DNA of 64,000 nucleotides, from contig JAKSXM010000137.1 of NCBI GenBank assembly GCA_022575985.1, positions 23,206,001 through 23,270,000 of the forward strand, in the 5' to 3' direction. The notes under the pieces are model-generated. The model was not told the DNA's origin. It saw only the letters and a list, made by a program, of their open reading frames with translations, and did not search any database. A program made the position numbers and the translations under genes. Shown here piece by piece: positions 1 through 13,311 of this stretch. Within the stretch, counting starts at the first letter, position 1. The number at the start of each line of letters is the position of its first letter. This stretch comes from Anagrus nilaparvatae (Eukaryota; Arthropoda; Insecta; Hymenoptera; Mymaridae).

Positions 1-3000
1 AACAATCAAATTTAATGCTTTTAAAAGATTCAATAAAGATTTTCACCTGATATTAAACGATTTAAAAAATTTAAGCGAGTATTCAATCATTTTTAAAGTC
101 CAAAGATTTTTAACTAGAAATAGACGATTTCAGCATATTCAATTATAGATATTTTTTCGTTAAAACCCTAAAATTATCATAAATTTAGAAAAAAAATAAT
201 TTTCGTAGTTAAACAAATTAACGAAAGTGATAGTTTGTAGAGAATAAACATAAAAAAGATTTACATGCTTTGAGATGATTCAACTAATGGGATAATAAAA
301 AAAGAAAAAACATGATTAGAAAGTCTTAATGGACTAGTAATTTATATTTATATTTCTATTACTGTAAAAATAACTTTTAATCTGTAATTGATTATTATTC
401 ACGTAACGTATATTTATTATTATAATCCTAAAAACAGTGATTACAATAAATCAGAATCGTGTCAAAAAATATAATAATAAATTTATTATTGAAAATTGTA
501 CGTGTGAAATCATCAATGTAGAAAATATTATTTTATTTATAAAAGTTATATGACGTTTTGTCATTTTTGTCCAATTCATATATGTGTTTGAAAAAAAATA
601 TTTATTTAATAGAAATTTATGGATTTATGTATATTTCTTTTGTAATTTATGTTTATTGTCCGAAATTATATTCGTTTTGTATATTAAATTAAATTACTTT
701 TTCTGGTTAAACGATGTCGTTTTACGGTTATTTTTGAAAAAGATTCTTTTTTGATGATTACAAGAAAATTTAAATTGGTATTAATTGGTTATTTTTTGTG
801 TTTGGTATGTTAGCTTGGTAAGCGTTTTTGAAATTTTGGTGGGTACTCTGAAAAAAAAACATTTGTTGCAGGTGGGATTTTGCTAGTCAAATCGGATTTT
901 TTTTCAGTGTTTCAAACTTTTAATAAGGTACTTTTGGAGTAAAATTTTGAGAAAAAAAGAGAATACAATCGGTTTATGAAAGTAATAGAGTTCTGATTCG
1001 CCAAAATTGGTACTGTGAACTGAATGAACATATAAAATCAACTACCAAGCTAATACACATTAAATGTCACAAAAAACTACAATTTTTACTCAAACAGTTT
1101 CTTTCTCATTTAATTTATTACTATTATTTTCTCTTTAATGCACGCTGTTAATGCTTTTGACGGTAATCAAGTTTTGAATAAAAATGATACATATGAATAT
1201 TTTTTTTAATTTATATAAACGACAAGCATCTCTTAAGTATTTTGTAAGTTCATCATCTGCAGTAGTAATCAGAAAAATATGCGATAAATTTATTTTTTTT
1301 TTTTTATAAAATAAATTAAGATTTATTATTACAAATGATTTAAAAGTTTTTAAAAAATTATTAGTAAATCATTATTTTGAAAGGTATGATGGATAAAAAT
1401 AATTCAATAAATCTTGCACATTTTTTTTCTTCTCTAAATGCAATTATTTTTATTAGTATTTACAAATATTTTTAAGTGATTGTAGATTTACTAAATTTTA
1501 ATGAAAAATTTATTGATTAATTTTTATGGGCTATAAATTAGTAATTTTTTCGTAAGGCGAATAAATTTTGAAGAAAATCTGTCAAAAAAGGATCCCAGCT
1601 GTGATTTTTCGGGAGATGTTTTCTGTTTCTTGAAGCTGCAACTAATTTTTTGGATCTATTGTTTTTTTCTTTTATTTTTGTCAATAATTTCGAGTTTGTA
1701 TTATCATGGTATAACAAGACCCTACCATAAAAAATCAAATTACTACTGTTTTTTTTTGAAAATGTGTCTTAAAAAACATGTGCTGCATGTCATTGTCATT
1801 GATTGAATCTCATAATTCAAATATTTTATTCATATTTAAATCTCACGTCAAATTTTTTCAAAAAAATATGATTTTTTTGTTTATGCTCCATTTAAAAAAT
1901 TTGAAATAAAGAAGCTGCAGGCGGTCAAGAGTAAACATGAAATTAATTTAAATTTTATCTTAGCATGACATAGATACACACACATTTAAAAAAATCTTCA
2001 ATAAGTTCAAAAATTTGCCATAAATATCAAGAAAGTGACGGTTTCTTCCTCATAAAAAACAACACAAAGGGACTAAAAATTACAAACTCAAACCGCACAT
2101 TAAAAAACTAGACAAAAGTGAACTACATTGTCATCTTCCATACAATAAAAATCATTTTACCCAGAAATTTAAGTCGGATAAATGTTTGATGTGTCTCTAA
2201 AAAAATTATAAATAAATTATTGTTATTTGCCAATATTTTTCTAAAAATTAGGATCCTTTAAAATTTTCAAATTCTGAAAAATTTCAAAATAATTTTATCA
2301 ACGTTTTTAAAAAAAATATATAATTTGGGGGTTTGTCCATAAATTACACCGAAGAATGAAAGAAGGCGAGAGAATAAGAAAGGAACCAAAAAAAAGCTGT
2401 TAATTTTTATTTATTAAAAGAGATCGAAAGAATTTAGATCAGAGTTTAAAAAAGTCAAATTCAATTAAGATTTATAATCAATTAAATCCGAGCAATAATA
2501 ATAATGAACTTGTGTCAAAAACTAAAATTTTGCAGTACAAAATAAGAATATAATAGACTAAAAATAAAATAAATTATGTAAATTCACGTTGAATTGATAA
2601 AAAATCGATAAAAAAAGTCGTGTTATTGTCTATATTTATTTTGAAATCATTTAATCATAGAAAATTTTCTCTTTTTCGATAATCTATCTCACGATTGTAT
2701 GAAACTTGATGATGAGAGAAGAAGAAGATCATATTTTAGTATTACAGTATAAAAGAATATAAATAACCAATCCAGCATCATAAAAAACACAAATCATCTA
2801 AATACTGCCATTCTGGCATTTCGAATTATAGTTCAAATGTATACGCCCGCTCTTATTTCTGATACTCTCTCTCAGCCTATTTGGGAGAGAGATTGAATTA
2901 AAAAAAAAAGATAGAAGTAAAAAAAAATAATGAAAGCTGATTTTTTTTTCATACCAAAAGGTATCATGTGTAAAAAGAGAAAGAAGAAGAGGTGTAGAAG

Positions 3001-6000
3001 GGGGGAAAAGATATGGAAGCGATGATCTTTGGAGCGGGAGTGATTTATAAACCAAAAGTCAACGATGTCGAGGCTGAATAAAAATCCTCTGTATAAAAAG
3101 GGGGGTTTTTATGTATGTGTGTGTATATAAATCACGTGTGTTATGTTCTTAAAAAAATATTATATCGGCCATCTTTTATTTGGGTCCTTGCTATATTATA
3201 TACCCAGGGCAAGTGTTATAAATTTGATTTATTGAAAGAATTTTTTTTTTTTATAAATTGATTATCAAATTTTAATTGAATTTATTGATTAAAATGTTTT
3301 TAAAATATCATAAATTTTCTTATTTATGTAAAAATTGATTTTATCATTTTTTTTTTGAAGGTTATTGTAAGAATGTGAATTTAGAGCCAATAATTTTGAA
3401 TTAATGTTATTGTTCAATAAAATATTTAATGTAATAAAGTTTTTATAGCTCGATTCTGTCGATAGTAATAATTTTAAAGTGACCGCATTTCTTGGCCACA
3501 AAAACAAACTTATGACCTTCTCGACGTTCTGGTTTTGCATTTTTGAATTCTTGCAATTTTTGTCAGATTATGAAGGCTGTTTTTGTAGTGGAAATTCAAC
3601 TGATTTCTATTAGGTATTAGAGCTTGCGAGCTTTCATTGGAGTCAAGATGCTGAAATTAAATAATAAATAATGATATCTAACAAAACCCTACTACCACAC
3701 ATCCTGACAAAATTAATCTAAAAAAATGATTCTTTCTATTAAACCTGTCGAATTCCTAGTAACAATTATAAACTTCAATAAATAATTGTTACGTCTTCAT
3801 AAAGCCACAGAAAATAATACATCCATAACAATAAATAAAATAATTACAAAATAAAAAGATCAAAAAATTTAACAATAGAGAAAAAGCCAAAGGGGGTTAT
3901 TTAAAAGTAAAAAAAAAGGCTAAAAATTTTTTATTCGTAACAATGAAGCTACATTATTTGTCATGAATGCACTTCCTATTTAATAATATACCTTTAAACA
4001 TGTTTTATTTAATTTTTTGTTCATAATAAAAATAGCATATTTATAACTTAGGGCATTTTTTTTAAACATTATAAATTCATATTGTAATAAAAATAATATT
4101 ATAATAAAATCGTGCATCATTGAATGATCGCCCTGTAGGATGCACCTCGACCTTTATTTATTTGTATTATGCAGGTTAGTTCTTTTTTTTTTGTTGCTCT
4201 TTATTGGGGTCTTATGTAAGGATAATCATCTATATAAAATGATAATAATAATTTTTTGTTTTGTCTTTTTCATTTGCATCAATATTTGTGTTATCAAATA
4301 AATGGTTGCTCATGATTTTTAAGCAATGATTTAATTTTGTAATATTTTACAGTTCTAAATTAAAATATTTTTCACTTAAAAAAAAAAAATTTTTTTGGTG
4401 CAATCTCAAAAATTCATTTGAATCTAATTTTGGAGCGAAATAAACAATCATCTTTAACAAATCAATTTCTTAGGAACTAAATCGTCATCAGTAATCATAT
4501 TTAAATTTTTTTATAGCTACAAGTATGTAAATGGTTATTTTTTATTTTAATACGTTTTTAAAATCAGGAAATAATTAACGAGAATAGTTTGAGCAAATTA
4601 GAATATTACTACTCATGCCCAGAAAATTAAAAAATTACCCTCTGGTGTAAATTATATTTTGACCCAAATTGGCCAAGAAATAATTATAGGGTTTTAGCCA
4701 CTGATAAAAAGTTCTGCTGCCTTGAATTTAGGAATTCTTTTTAGTTGATATCAGAAGGTAAACAAATTTTGGACCCCAAAATAAATTTATAAATTTTTTG
4801 AAGCAAAAGATACGAAATTATAAAGTATCTCAAATTTTTGTTCAAATTCTGTACTTCAAGATCATGGATACACTACATAGATACATGTTGTATCTATGTT
4901 CAAGATAGCTGAAGCTACCAATGAAATGAAACAAGTCCTACAAACATTACAAATTTTTATTTAATGTTCGGGCCAAAAAAAAAATTTCATTTCCATAAGA
5001 GTATCATGTTTTAACAGTTAAAGTCTCAGCTCCACTCAGACTAAACAAATTAATAAATTCAATGAAATTTAATTTAAAATTCGTGACAACAAAATTAATG
5101 TTATTTCTTAAGAACAACTTACTTAACCATTAAATTTATTAGTAGTCATCAATTTAATGATTTGAATAAATTGATTTTTTCTTTATTAAATTACCATTGT
5201 TTTAAACAAACAAGTGTAAATCGTTATAAACAAATAAAAATTTTTTTTACGAAAATCGTGTTCATGTCATCTTTATCTTATAAAATTTACAAAAAACAAA
5301 ATATATAATTTATAAATTTCATGTAAATGAACTATCAAATACGTGACGATGAAAAAAAAAAGAAGAAAAAAAAAACTAGTCTTTATGACATTTAAGATTT
5401 ATGCCCATAAATAAATAAAATTTTATATCAATATCAGAAAATAAAAATCGATATTCTATAAAATTTTTTATTTAATTTACTTAATTGTTTATTAATAGAA
5501 AAATTACGCAATTTTTTAATAATGGCTAATAAAAATAAAAAAGAAGAGAAATATTTATTATCTTATAAATCAATTTAGTCAATAAAAATAAATAAAATAT
5601 TTTCGTTGATTGATTTATGTTATCTATAAAGAGAAAAAAAAATGAATGAATGAACTGATATACCTTGTATTAAATTCAGATATAAAAAAAGAGAAGGAAT
5701 TTTACTTTATTATTATATGGTAAAATAAAAAACGTAACACAAAAATTCCGACGAAATTTCTAGTATTTCTTATAAAAAAAAAAAGAAACTAAATAAAGAA
5801 AGAAATAGAAGAATGAAATGAAATGAAATGAAAGAATAAAAAAAAACGTGACCCAGAGAAGACATAAATCTGTCAAAGTAACTACTTTTTTTTTTCTTCA
5901 TGAAAAATTTACGGTTCATGTATTACCGTTACGCAATACTCTATTATACATTTTTTTTTCTTCTTTTTTCGTCGTTTATAAAATATATAGACTACATTAA

Positions 6001-6387
6001 CACTCAAGGTCATTTTAATGAATGTCCTTCAAATGTTAAAAAAAAGTACATTAGGAATAACAATTATAAAATATTTGGGGAAAATGTTGTGTTTTGTCTC
6101 CGAGTCATAATTTTAAAACTTTATCAAGCTTTAATCAACGTTCTTATATCTTTGTGAACCACAATTTTGATCCCAAAAAAAAAGATTGAAGAAAGCCAAA
6201 GCACCTAAGTAAAAATGTTTATAATGTTTTAAGATTACAGAATTAATAATCTCCGGTACCACTTATACAAAGGTAGATTCAAATCATTAAATCTAAAAAG
6301 GAAATAGTATTACAAAAAATAATTAAGAAATAATAATAATAAAATGTAAGAGTGAATTGAAGTTTTATAAATTGCAACTTTAATTTT
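1..6387. other. AT-rich non-coding stretch
   Basis: I see no gene here. Open frames are short (under about 90 codons), low in complexity and without family motifs. Homopolymer A and T runs dominate. There is an AATGA-type short repeat near 5812-5832 and a 10-bp-stem hairpin near 4876-4900. If the plus-strand gene starting near 12.8 kb is real, this is upstream intergenic DNA. Confidence 0.6.
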
Positions 6388-6411
6388 ATTGAGCCTTAGT
6401 GGCTCAATATT

Positions 6412-6446
6412 TATATAGTTTCCAAAATTCATTTCACTTGCGAGAA
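6412..6446 (-). promoter_or_regulatory. PSEA-like box + TATA, copy 1
   Basis: Plus strand reads TATATA (6412-6417), 12 bp, then CATTTCACTTGCGAGAA (6430-6446). Read on the minus strand this is a 17-bp box, 12 bp and a TATA box, the spacing known for insect U6-type Pol III promoters. Transcription would run leftward from about 6388 and meet a T4 at 6341-6344, giving only about 45 nt. A perfect 8-bp stem hairpin (6388-6408) sits between TATA and the predicted start. No snRNA sequence follows. Confidence 0.55.
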
Positions 6447-7710
6447 AAAATTTATTATCTAAAATTGCCAAAAAAAAAACAAACTTGATAAATTCAGATT
6501 AAAGCTATTTTCAGTTTTTAATTTACGTACAAAATTTTTCTTTTCTCAAAATTTAACTGAAACACCCCATATGAATATACATGGTTAAATCAAAAGAAAG
6601 TTCCTTAAAAGCAGCCGTCTTATAATAATCATGGTGTGTATCCATGATAATAATACACAAATAAAAAAATATGCATATAACCCAATCGTTTGCAATCTAC
6701 TTTTCAGTGATATTTTTAAAAGTTTCAAAGAAATTTCTAAAGTATTCAATTTTTAAGTACTTACATGCCAAAAAAAAAAGTTATTTATTAATTTTATAAT
6801 ATTTATTTATGGACATACGTACATACATGTAAAAAAAATGACATATAACAGTACATTTAAATATATATATATATATATTTACTGATAAAACATTTCCGTT
6901 TCTGCATAATATATATAAAAAATAATAATAAATTCTCATAAATTATAAAATACTTTGGTATAACAAAAGGAAAAAAAAGATATGAAGTATTCACCCCTTA
7001 CATATAATATTACTTATGAGACATCTGCCCCCTTTTTTATTTTGAATTGTAAAAAAAAAAAAAATAAAGCATGTATAAATGCAAAAAAAAATGAATAATA
7101 TGATGATTGGTACCATAAATTTTAGAAAAAAAGAAAAATATCATTGATGAAAAATAAAAAAAAAAAATGAAATGAAAGAAAAGAAATGTGAGAAGGTGGA
7201 TAGATAAATAGATGGATAGGCAATATTATAATTCACTAAGCTGTCATCCTTTTATAATTTAGTACAGAAAGTCAATTCTATATATATTACTAATCAGAAA
7301 ACCTTTTGCTCTTTCCCTATACCCTAGAAAAAAAATATATAGAAATGGATTTATTGCTTAAAGTACCTCGATTTTAACACGCTATCAAAATCAGTAATCC
7401 TTGTTAGCCATGATATACTATAAATTTCTAATAAAAAATTATTTATTTTAATATTTTATTGCTGTATTTATTTGCTCTAATTGTTATGTCGTTTAGTTTA
7501 AATAATATATGTTAATAATGTTAACATACAAATTAAGTTTTTTGTAATCACTTAAATATTACTTTTTGAGACGTTTTTGAATATTTAAATAATAGTAACG
7601 AAGTATACATACGATTATTTCATGATACAAAATTCGAAAAGAAGCCAGATATGCATATAGGATAATCAAAAACAAAAAGGAACATTTGAAACGCTAATGT
7701 TTATTTTTCT

Positions 7711-7841
7711 AAAAACCAGCAAACTACTCTTAGATTCGAATTCAACAAACATTATTCACTTTAAGCATTTAATTTCTATATATAATATAATAATAAGAAC
7801 AGAATTTTCTTTATTCTTTAATCGGATATTAGAATATGTAA
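7711..7841 (-). ncRNA. candidate small RNA downstream of copy 2 promoter
   Basis: Predicted only from architecture. A PSEA-like box and TATA lie at 7866-7900. The expected start, about 24 bp past the TATA, is near 7841. The minus strand then contains no run of four T until a T5 at 7711-7715, so a Pol III transcript of about 130 nt ending in GCTGGTTTTT is possible. The sequence is AT-rich, is not U6, U6atac, 7SK, RNase P or MRP as far as I can recognise, and shows no strong fold. It could be a non-functional stretch beside a conserved promoter. Confidence 0.25.
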
Positions 7842-7865
7842 TATATTATTGAAAATACGCTTGCT

Positions 7866-7900
7866 TATATAGCTTCACAAAGACATTTCACTTTCGAGAA
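7866..7900 (-). promoter_or_regulatory. PSEA-like box + TATA, copy 2
   Basis: TATATA 7866-7871, 12 bp, CATTTCACTTTCGAGAA 7884-7900. It differs from copy 1 at one base of the box and has unrelated sequence in the spacer, so the box and the spacing are conserved rather than the whole segment. Orientation is leftward. See the candidate RNA at 7711-7841. Confidence 0.55.
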
Positions 7901-8989
7901 AAAAAAAATTAATAAAATTTACCATTTGAATAATACAATCAGGTATGAGAGTGAGAGAAGCGGAAATAAACGTTGCAAGTGTACACATATACTTGTCAAC
8001 AGAAGTGTTATACGTAGAGAAACGATTACTGCCAACCTACCTAATTTTCCACGAATATACATAGATAATAAGTTCATGCATTTATATATACGACGATTTG
8101 TTGAGCGAATTACCTAGAATAACGTTAGAAAACTAGACAAGAATTGCTCCGCCTATTTCGCGACGATAAATTTAATGCACTGTATGTATTATGGTTAGTA
8201 AATATATACCACCGGTGTGCACTTTGAAATTCATTTTCGTTTCTTTAAGATCTGCAAATATATATATAAATATATGTAATTGAAGAAGTTAAAATAAACA
8301 GATATTATAAAATTTATGTATCTATGATTTATTTATTTATTTAGAGATCAGTGAATATAATGTAATTTATATATTTTATTTCTTAAACTACATATTATAA
8401 ATAATATATATTTTGTCATGTATATAAGCATACCTATATATATTTTTTGAAATTAAAAATTCGTTTTTTTTTTTTTTAATATAATTTATAATTGGCAAAT
8501 ATATATATTTTATTTTTGTTTTTGTTTATATTTTATTATTTATGATTTATTATATTTTTTTAGTTAATTAATAAAATTATAATAAATTAAATTTATTTGT
8601 ACTTTTTTTTTTGGTAAATTAACAATTTATTTACTTTTTAATTAAGTTAATTATTATTAATTATTTGTAATTTTTGATGATGTCAGTCGATAAAAAAAAG
8701 GTGCAATCTGACTTGATTTAATTTTTGGTATTTTTTAAGGGATATTGGGTGAATCTAAACTTGATTTAATACTAAACAAAAAAAAATTTCAGCAGATATT
8801 CGGATTGGTAACATGCGAGCCATATTGTGGAAGCCTGAAAAAGTCACAAATGATTTTAGGAAAATTTGAGTTTCAAAAACAATTTTAATTATTATTTTTA
8901 ATTTAAGTTCAAAACATTTTTAAGTTTTAAATGCATAATAACATCTTTCACCTTTATATGGATTTTCGTTAAATCAATAAAAATTTAAA

Positions 8990-9430
8990 TCAATATGGTT
9001 CACAGGGTCAGACAGCCCAAAAAACCTGATATAAATGAATTTAAGTATGATTTTTAAAATTATTGAATTTTTAGAAATTACGGCTTTATTCCCTTAAAAC
9101 CATTTGAATTGGTTAAAATTCCTTATAAACGAAGTTTTCTAATAAAAAAAGTGCTGATGAAAAGGTCAAACTGGGTTTCCTTGAAAATTTTTATTTTGCC
9201 TAAAATCGAAAGGGGTATGTATGGAAAAATGCCAAAAAAATTTTTTTTTAAATTTTTCGCTCTTTGGTACCGAAAAATGTCTGAAACAGTGAAAAACTTA
9301 AGCCAATATGGTTTAGTGGGTCAGAGAGCCCAAAAAACTGATATAAATGGATTTAAGTGAGTTTAAAAATTTTTTCATTTTCAGAAATTTTGTCTTTATT
9401 CACATAAAACCATTTGAATTGGTTAAAATC
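8990..9430. repeat. two-copy direct repeat, 313-bp offset
   Basis: Segments at about 8990-9118 and 9303-9430 match closely (both contain GGGTCAGA-AGCCCAAAAAAC, then GATATAAATG, then AAAACCATTTGAATTGGTTA). They lie 313 bp apart. This is a diverged local tandem duplication with no coding signal. The 83-codon open frame across it is a by-product of the repeat. Confidence 0.7.
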
Positions 9431-9670
9431 GAGCTCAAAAAACTTAATAAATATTTTTTTCTTGAGACACAATTTGAAAATATAAATAATAATGATTTAT
9501 TAAAATTATGAAAAAAGTTCATTGTTTGCAATCGACATTTTACTGCATGTAAAATTGTTTTTATTTATGAATTAAGCCCCAGTTTTATTGCGATTAAACA
9601 TGAAGTATGATATGAAGAGATTGGCGCCCTGCAGCAAACTAAAATTATGATACAAAATCTTAAAAATAAA

Positions 9671-9742
9671 TTTTTGCCCTTCCGGGCGTAAAATTCAGTG
9701 CGGAAATTTTCTGCACTCGTTTTACGCCTAGATAGGCAAAAA
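9671..9742. repeat. 72-nt GC-enriched stem-loop
   Basis: Three nested complementary blocks form a long imperfect hairpin: TTTTTGCC (9671-9678) with GGCAAAAA (9735-9742), GGCGTAAAA (9685-9693) with TTTTACGCC (9720-9728), and AGTGC (9697-9701) with GCACT (9713-9717). It stands out from the AT-rich surroundings. It may be a small palindromic element or a structured RNA. No promoter is visible beside it. Confidence 0.6.
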
Positions 9743-11080
9743 ATATTGTAATCACAATGGGCAAAAAAGTTTAGAAACGAGCGCGAACACAGCCTCCCCA
9801 GACTCGTATATGCTATAATGAACGCGCTAATGTCAAAACTTTTGCGCCCTTGATACTTAATGTACTATTTAAGTTTTCTCACACCTAAGGAAAAAAAATG
9901 CTATAATTATAACTGATAAAGAGCTGTCTCAACCTTATGTTACCAGATCAAAAATTCTGCTAAATTAGCACATTAATATAAAATTTAATTAGAAAATAAA
10001 TCAAACACGTAGGTAAATGTTTTAAAACATTAAATTACTCAGTTATAAACAAAAAGTCGAACAGGACAAATACAAAAAATAGAAAAGTATTAAAAAAACG
10101 AAAATCTTTCTGTTATCCATAAGTAGTAGTATAAAGTCTAGGTATGGCGCGTATGTGTTATTCCTTTTTTTCTCTAACCGAGATTTATTATACTGAAACT
10201 ATGTTATGTAAGAAAAGCTTTAAAGTAAGAAAAAGATAAAAAAAAAAAGAGATCTTTTTCGCGGACCTCACGTCGTCCTTGTGCTTTTGCTCGAGACTTG
10301 ATGTTTCGTCCTTATGGTATATATCACTGTATATCAGGTGCAGGAACTTACATTTCTTTTTTTCTCTATATATTTTTCTTTATATATATTTTTTTTTCTC
10401 TTCATCTCTTTTACGAATGAGCACCAGATTCGCGTGACAGAGCGTTGAATGAGTTACTGCCCGACTTTATCAACAATACAACGTATTTCATTCTTTTTCG
10501 TTTTTTTTTTTTTTTCGTATGAACTATGATATCGCGTATATATTTTACACTTCTTACATTCGTCTTCTTCTCTTTCATTTTGCGATTCTCTATTCTGCTA
10601 CCTTTAGTAAGTAATAAATCTTTAAACAAATTTATTTTTAACGTGTTTTTTTTTTTAGTTTATAATATATCGAGTAAATTAACTTTGTTTATTATTTATT
10701 TTATTTTTTCGTTTGCTAAACTGCGTAGTATCAAAATTGTAATTATAATTAGAAAATTATAAACTACTTAATTAATATTGTAATTTGGTATTAATTGTTT
10801 GTATTAAGTTTACTCGCTAAAGTATTTTTTGAAAGAGTGCTAATAGCTTATAGTAAGTATTTTTATTTTTTCAATTACCTCAAGAATCAAATATACCTAA
10901 TACATCATTTTGAAGAGAAAATTAGTGAGTAAAAGTATAATGAAACTATCCAGAAATCAGCAGTATATAATTAATTCTATTTTCCAGACAAACAAACAAA
11001 AAAATATAAATTTCACTCCTGAAATGGAAATGATTGACTTATATTTTTAAAAAATAAATAAATTGTAGATAAGCAAGATA
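9743..11080. other. AT-rich stretch with two GC-richer patches
   Basis: No gene is recognised. Patches at about 10255-10320 and 10420-10480 are less AT-rich than the surroundings and are followed by poly-pyrimidine tracts. The overlapping short open frames on both strands (10411-10762) are low-complexity and share no family motif. These patches could be regulatory. Confidence 0.4.
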
Positions 11081-11105
11081 AATCTAAGACAAATCGTATC
11101 TCACT

Positions 11106-11140
11106 TATATAGTGTTTGGTACTCTTTTTACTTGCGAGAA
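11106..11140 (-). promoter_or_regulatory. PSEA-like box + TATA, copy 3
   Basis: TATATA 11106-11111, 12 bp, CTTTTTACTTGCGAGAA 11124-11140. The ACTTGCGAGAA half is intact and the other half is degraded. Leftward transcription from about 11081 would meet a T6 at 11049-11054 after about 30 nt. Confidence 0.45.
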
Positions 11141-12802
11141 TAATTTTATTATAAATTGAAATTCTCGAAAACAGATTAACAACTATTTATAATTCCAAAA
11201 ATAATACCTACAACATTTCGCAGTATATTAATTAGGATGAAAATTGGGGTATAACTAAATTTTTGTTAAATACTAATTAAATAGTTGTGAAATTGACCAA
11301 GCAGAAATACATTTAGAGTCTAGTTAAAAATATTTTTTTGTTTTTCGATAATTATTTAAAGTTAAAGTTAAGAAATTCGAAATTTTTTAACTTAAATTAG
11401 GCTAAATTAAAAAACAAATTACAAAAATAAATTAGGCTGATAAAATTTAATTTTCTTAAAATTTCAAGGTTTTTAATTGAATTAACATAAAGAATTTTAC
11501 CATCTGTTAAAAGGTCGAATTAATTTAATTATAACCAAAAAAATAATTTTTAATTTATTTAACGAATGACTCAAAGACACACATCCATATAAATTTAAAA
11601 TTCGTCACTGTCGTATTTCTCATAATTTAAAAAAAAAATTTAAATAATCAAATAACAAAAAACTACATATAATTCAAAAAAATTTCATAGAAAAAAATTA
11701 AATATAATATAAAAATTATTTCAATAAATCAAAAAAAGAGAAAAAAAATAATCTTATACATAAATAAAGGTCGATCACAAAAAAAATAAAATACAAAAAG
11801 AATTCTAAAATGCAATAAATATGTCAATTTTAATTATTTTAGATTTATTTTTAGGTTATGTCATATTACTATTATATTCCTTTTTTTAATTCTTTGTAAT
11901 TTATATGAGGATGTTACGTCAAAAAAAAAAAATTTTCGACCTGCCAATACAAGAGATCTTCAAAAATCATATTTACCTTTTTTTTTATTTTTTTCTAAAA
12001 TGATAATTTATAGATTCATAAACTACGATATTTCTTTTATTTACATTTTTTAAGGTATATAATTCAAAGATAAGTAAATAATGTGTATTTGTTTCGAAAT
12101 ATCATTAAAAAATTGTATAGAATTAATTAAAAAAAAGGGAGAGAGAGAGTGAGAGATAGAAAAAAAAATTCTTTTATATTATTTATAGTCTCTGTTATAT
12201 AAAAGAAAATTGAAAAGCAATCTTCGAATCGAACTCAATCCACGTCTCCGCTGTCATCCGTGACGGGAATCCATCTGAAATTTTCTATTTTTTTTTCTAC
12301 AAATGCATTTATATAAACTTACCACGTCCATTTCTTCAATCTTCTTCTAAACTTTTTTTTAAAAAAAAGGGATGAAGATGGACATAAATGTAAGAAAGGC
12401 GTGACAGGTAAATTTTTTTTTTATACTTCAGAAAATGAATCAAGATTAAAAGGGGAGGAAGAAATCAAGAGCAATTTGATGATCTGAATGTATAGAGAAA
12501 AGAATTTCTGATGAATATGGAGAAAAGAGAAGATGAGATTGGTAAGATGGTCAGCAAAGAGTGGGATAAACCGAACGAGAGAAGGGGGTGTGGGTGGTTT
12601 TCGTCTTTTTCTTTGCTCTGTACGTAAAATCAAAGTGGGGAGTATAAAACACGTTGAAAAAGTAGGGGAAAAGGAGGAGAAAAAGTTTTTCATTATTATA
12701 GAAAAGGTGGGAGATTAAAATCAGAGTGGGGAAAAGAGGGAATTATTACTATTATAATACTTTAAAAGAGTGGGGGGTTGATCAAGTTTGACGATAGTTG
12801 AC
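11141..12802. other. AT-rich upstream region
   Basis: No convincing gene. The last 400 bp before 12800 are purine-rich on the plus strand (many GGGG and GAGAA blocks), which creates overlapping open frames on both strands (12421-12718). I treat these as compositional shadows. The position fits the promoter-proximal region of the gene proposed at 12812. Confidence 0.4.
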
Positions 12803-12824
12803 GAGTAAGTCAGTGCGCCACGTG
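12803..12824 (+). promoter_or_regulatory. candidate transcription start of the host gene
   Basis: An arthropod-type initiator TCAGT has its A at 12812 and is followed directly by an E-box CACGTG (12819-12824) in a locally GC-richer stretch. No TATA box lies 25-32 bp upstream, so this would be a TATA-less start. It was chosen because it is the nearest credible initiator upstream of the open exon at 13233. The exact start is uncertain. Confidence 0.3.
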
Positions 12825-13232
12825 CAGCCGTACTGAATGGGTGCACGTTTTTTATCATATATAAACAATATATTTAAATGGTACTTTATATACAAAAAAA
12901 AATTTTTTTATTGTTTTTGTTTTTTTTTTAATTAATTGATTGATTGATTGTGTGTGATTTTTATTATTATTTTGTGCTGTTATTTTTATTGTTAAATTGT
13001 ATACGTGGGTGATTATTTTTATTTGTGATAAGGAATAGTAAAAATTGTGCTTATTGAAAAAGAAGTGCTTTTTACACGTACATGATTGATTATGGTGATA
13101 AGTTTTTATTTTTCAGTAAAAAAGGGTGTTTTAAGTGATAAAAAGTATACGAAATTATAAAATGTGACAGTAAAATAAAGAATTTTTTAATTCACATTTG
13201 TACTGAAAAATACAAAAATTTGTTGATTAAAA

Positions 13233-13311
13233 ATGAATTTGTTAACGAAAAGCAACAAAAAATTAGATTTAATCATATCTAAATTAAAATTAGAACCACT
13301 ACTTATAAATG
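13233..13311 (+). CDS. candidate first coding exon, partial gene
   Basis: An open frame from ATG at 13233 codes 26 residues, beginning MNLLTKSNKKLDL and ending KLEPLLIN, and runs into a consensus donor G|GTAAGT (exon end 13311, phase 1). The peptide is basic and leucine-rich, with no signal peptide, and I do not recognise the family. Upstream sequence back to about 12812 would be 5' UTR and contains short upstream open frames, one starting at 12837. Three downstream recursive-splice-type junctions on the same strand (21162, 31271, 45243) support a very long intron starting here. No coding exon that completes the protein was identified, so this may be one of several alternative first exons, or a chance ATG-plus-donor pairing. 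Confidence 0.4.

Noticed and set aside
861..885. GCAG|GTGGGA resembling a ratchet point
   Set aside because: The sequence before it is A-rich, with no pyrimidine tract, and the donor is poor.
12421..12718. Opposing 90- and 61-codon open frames
   Set aside because: Purine/pyrimidine skew upstream of the proposed start site produces both, with no family resemblance.
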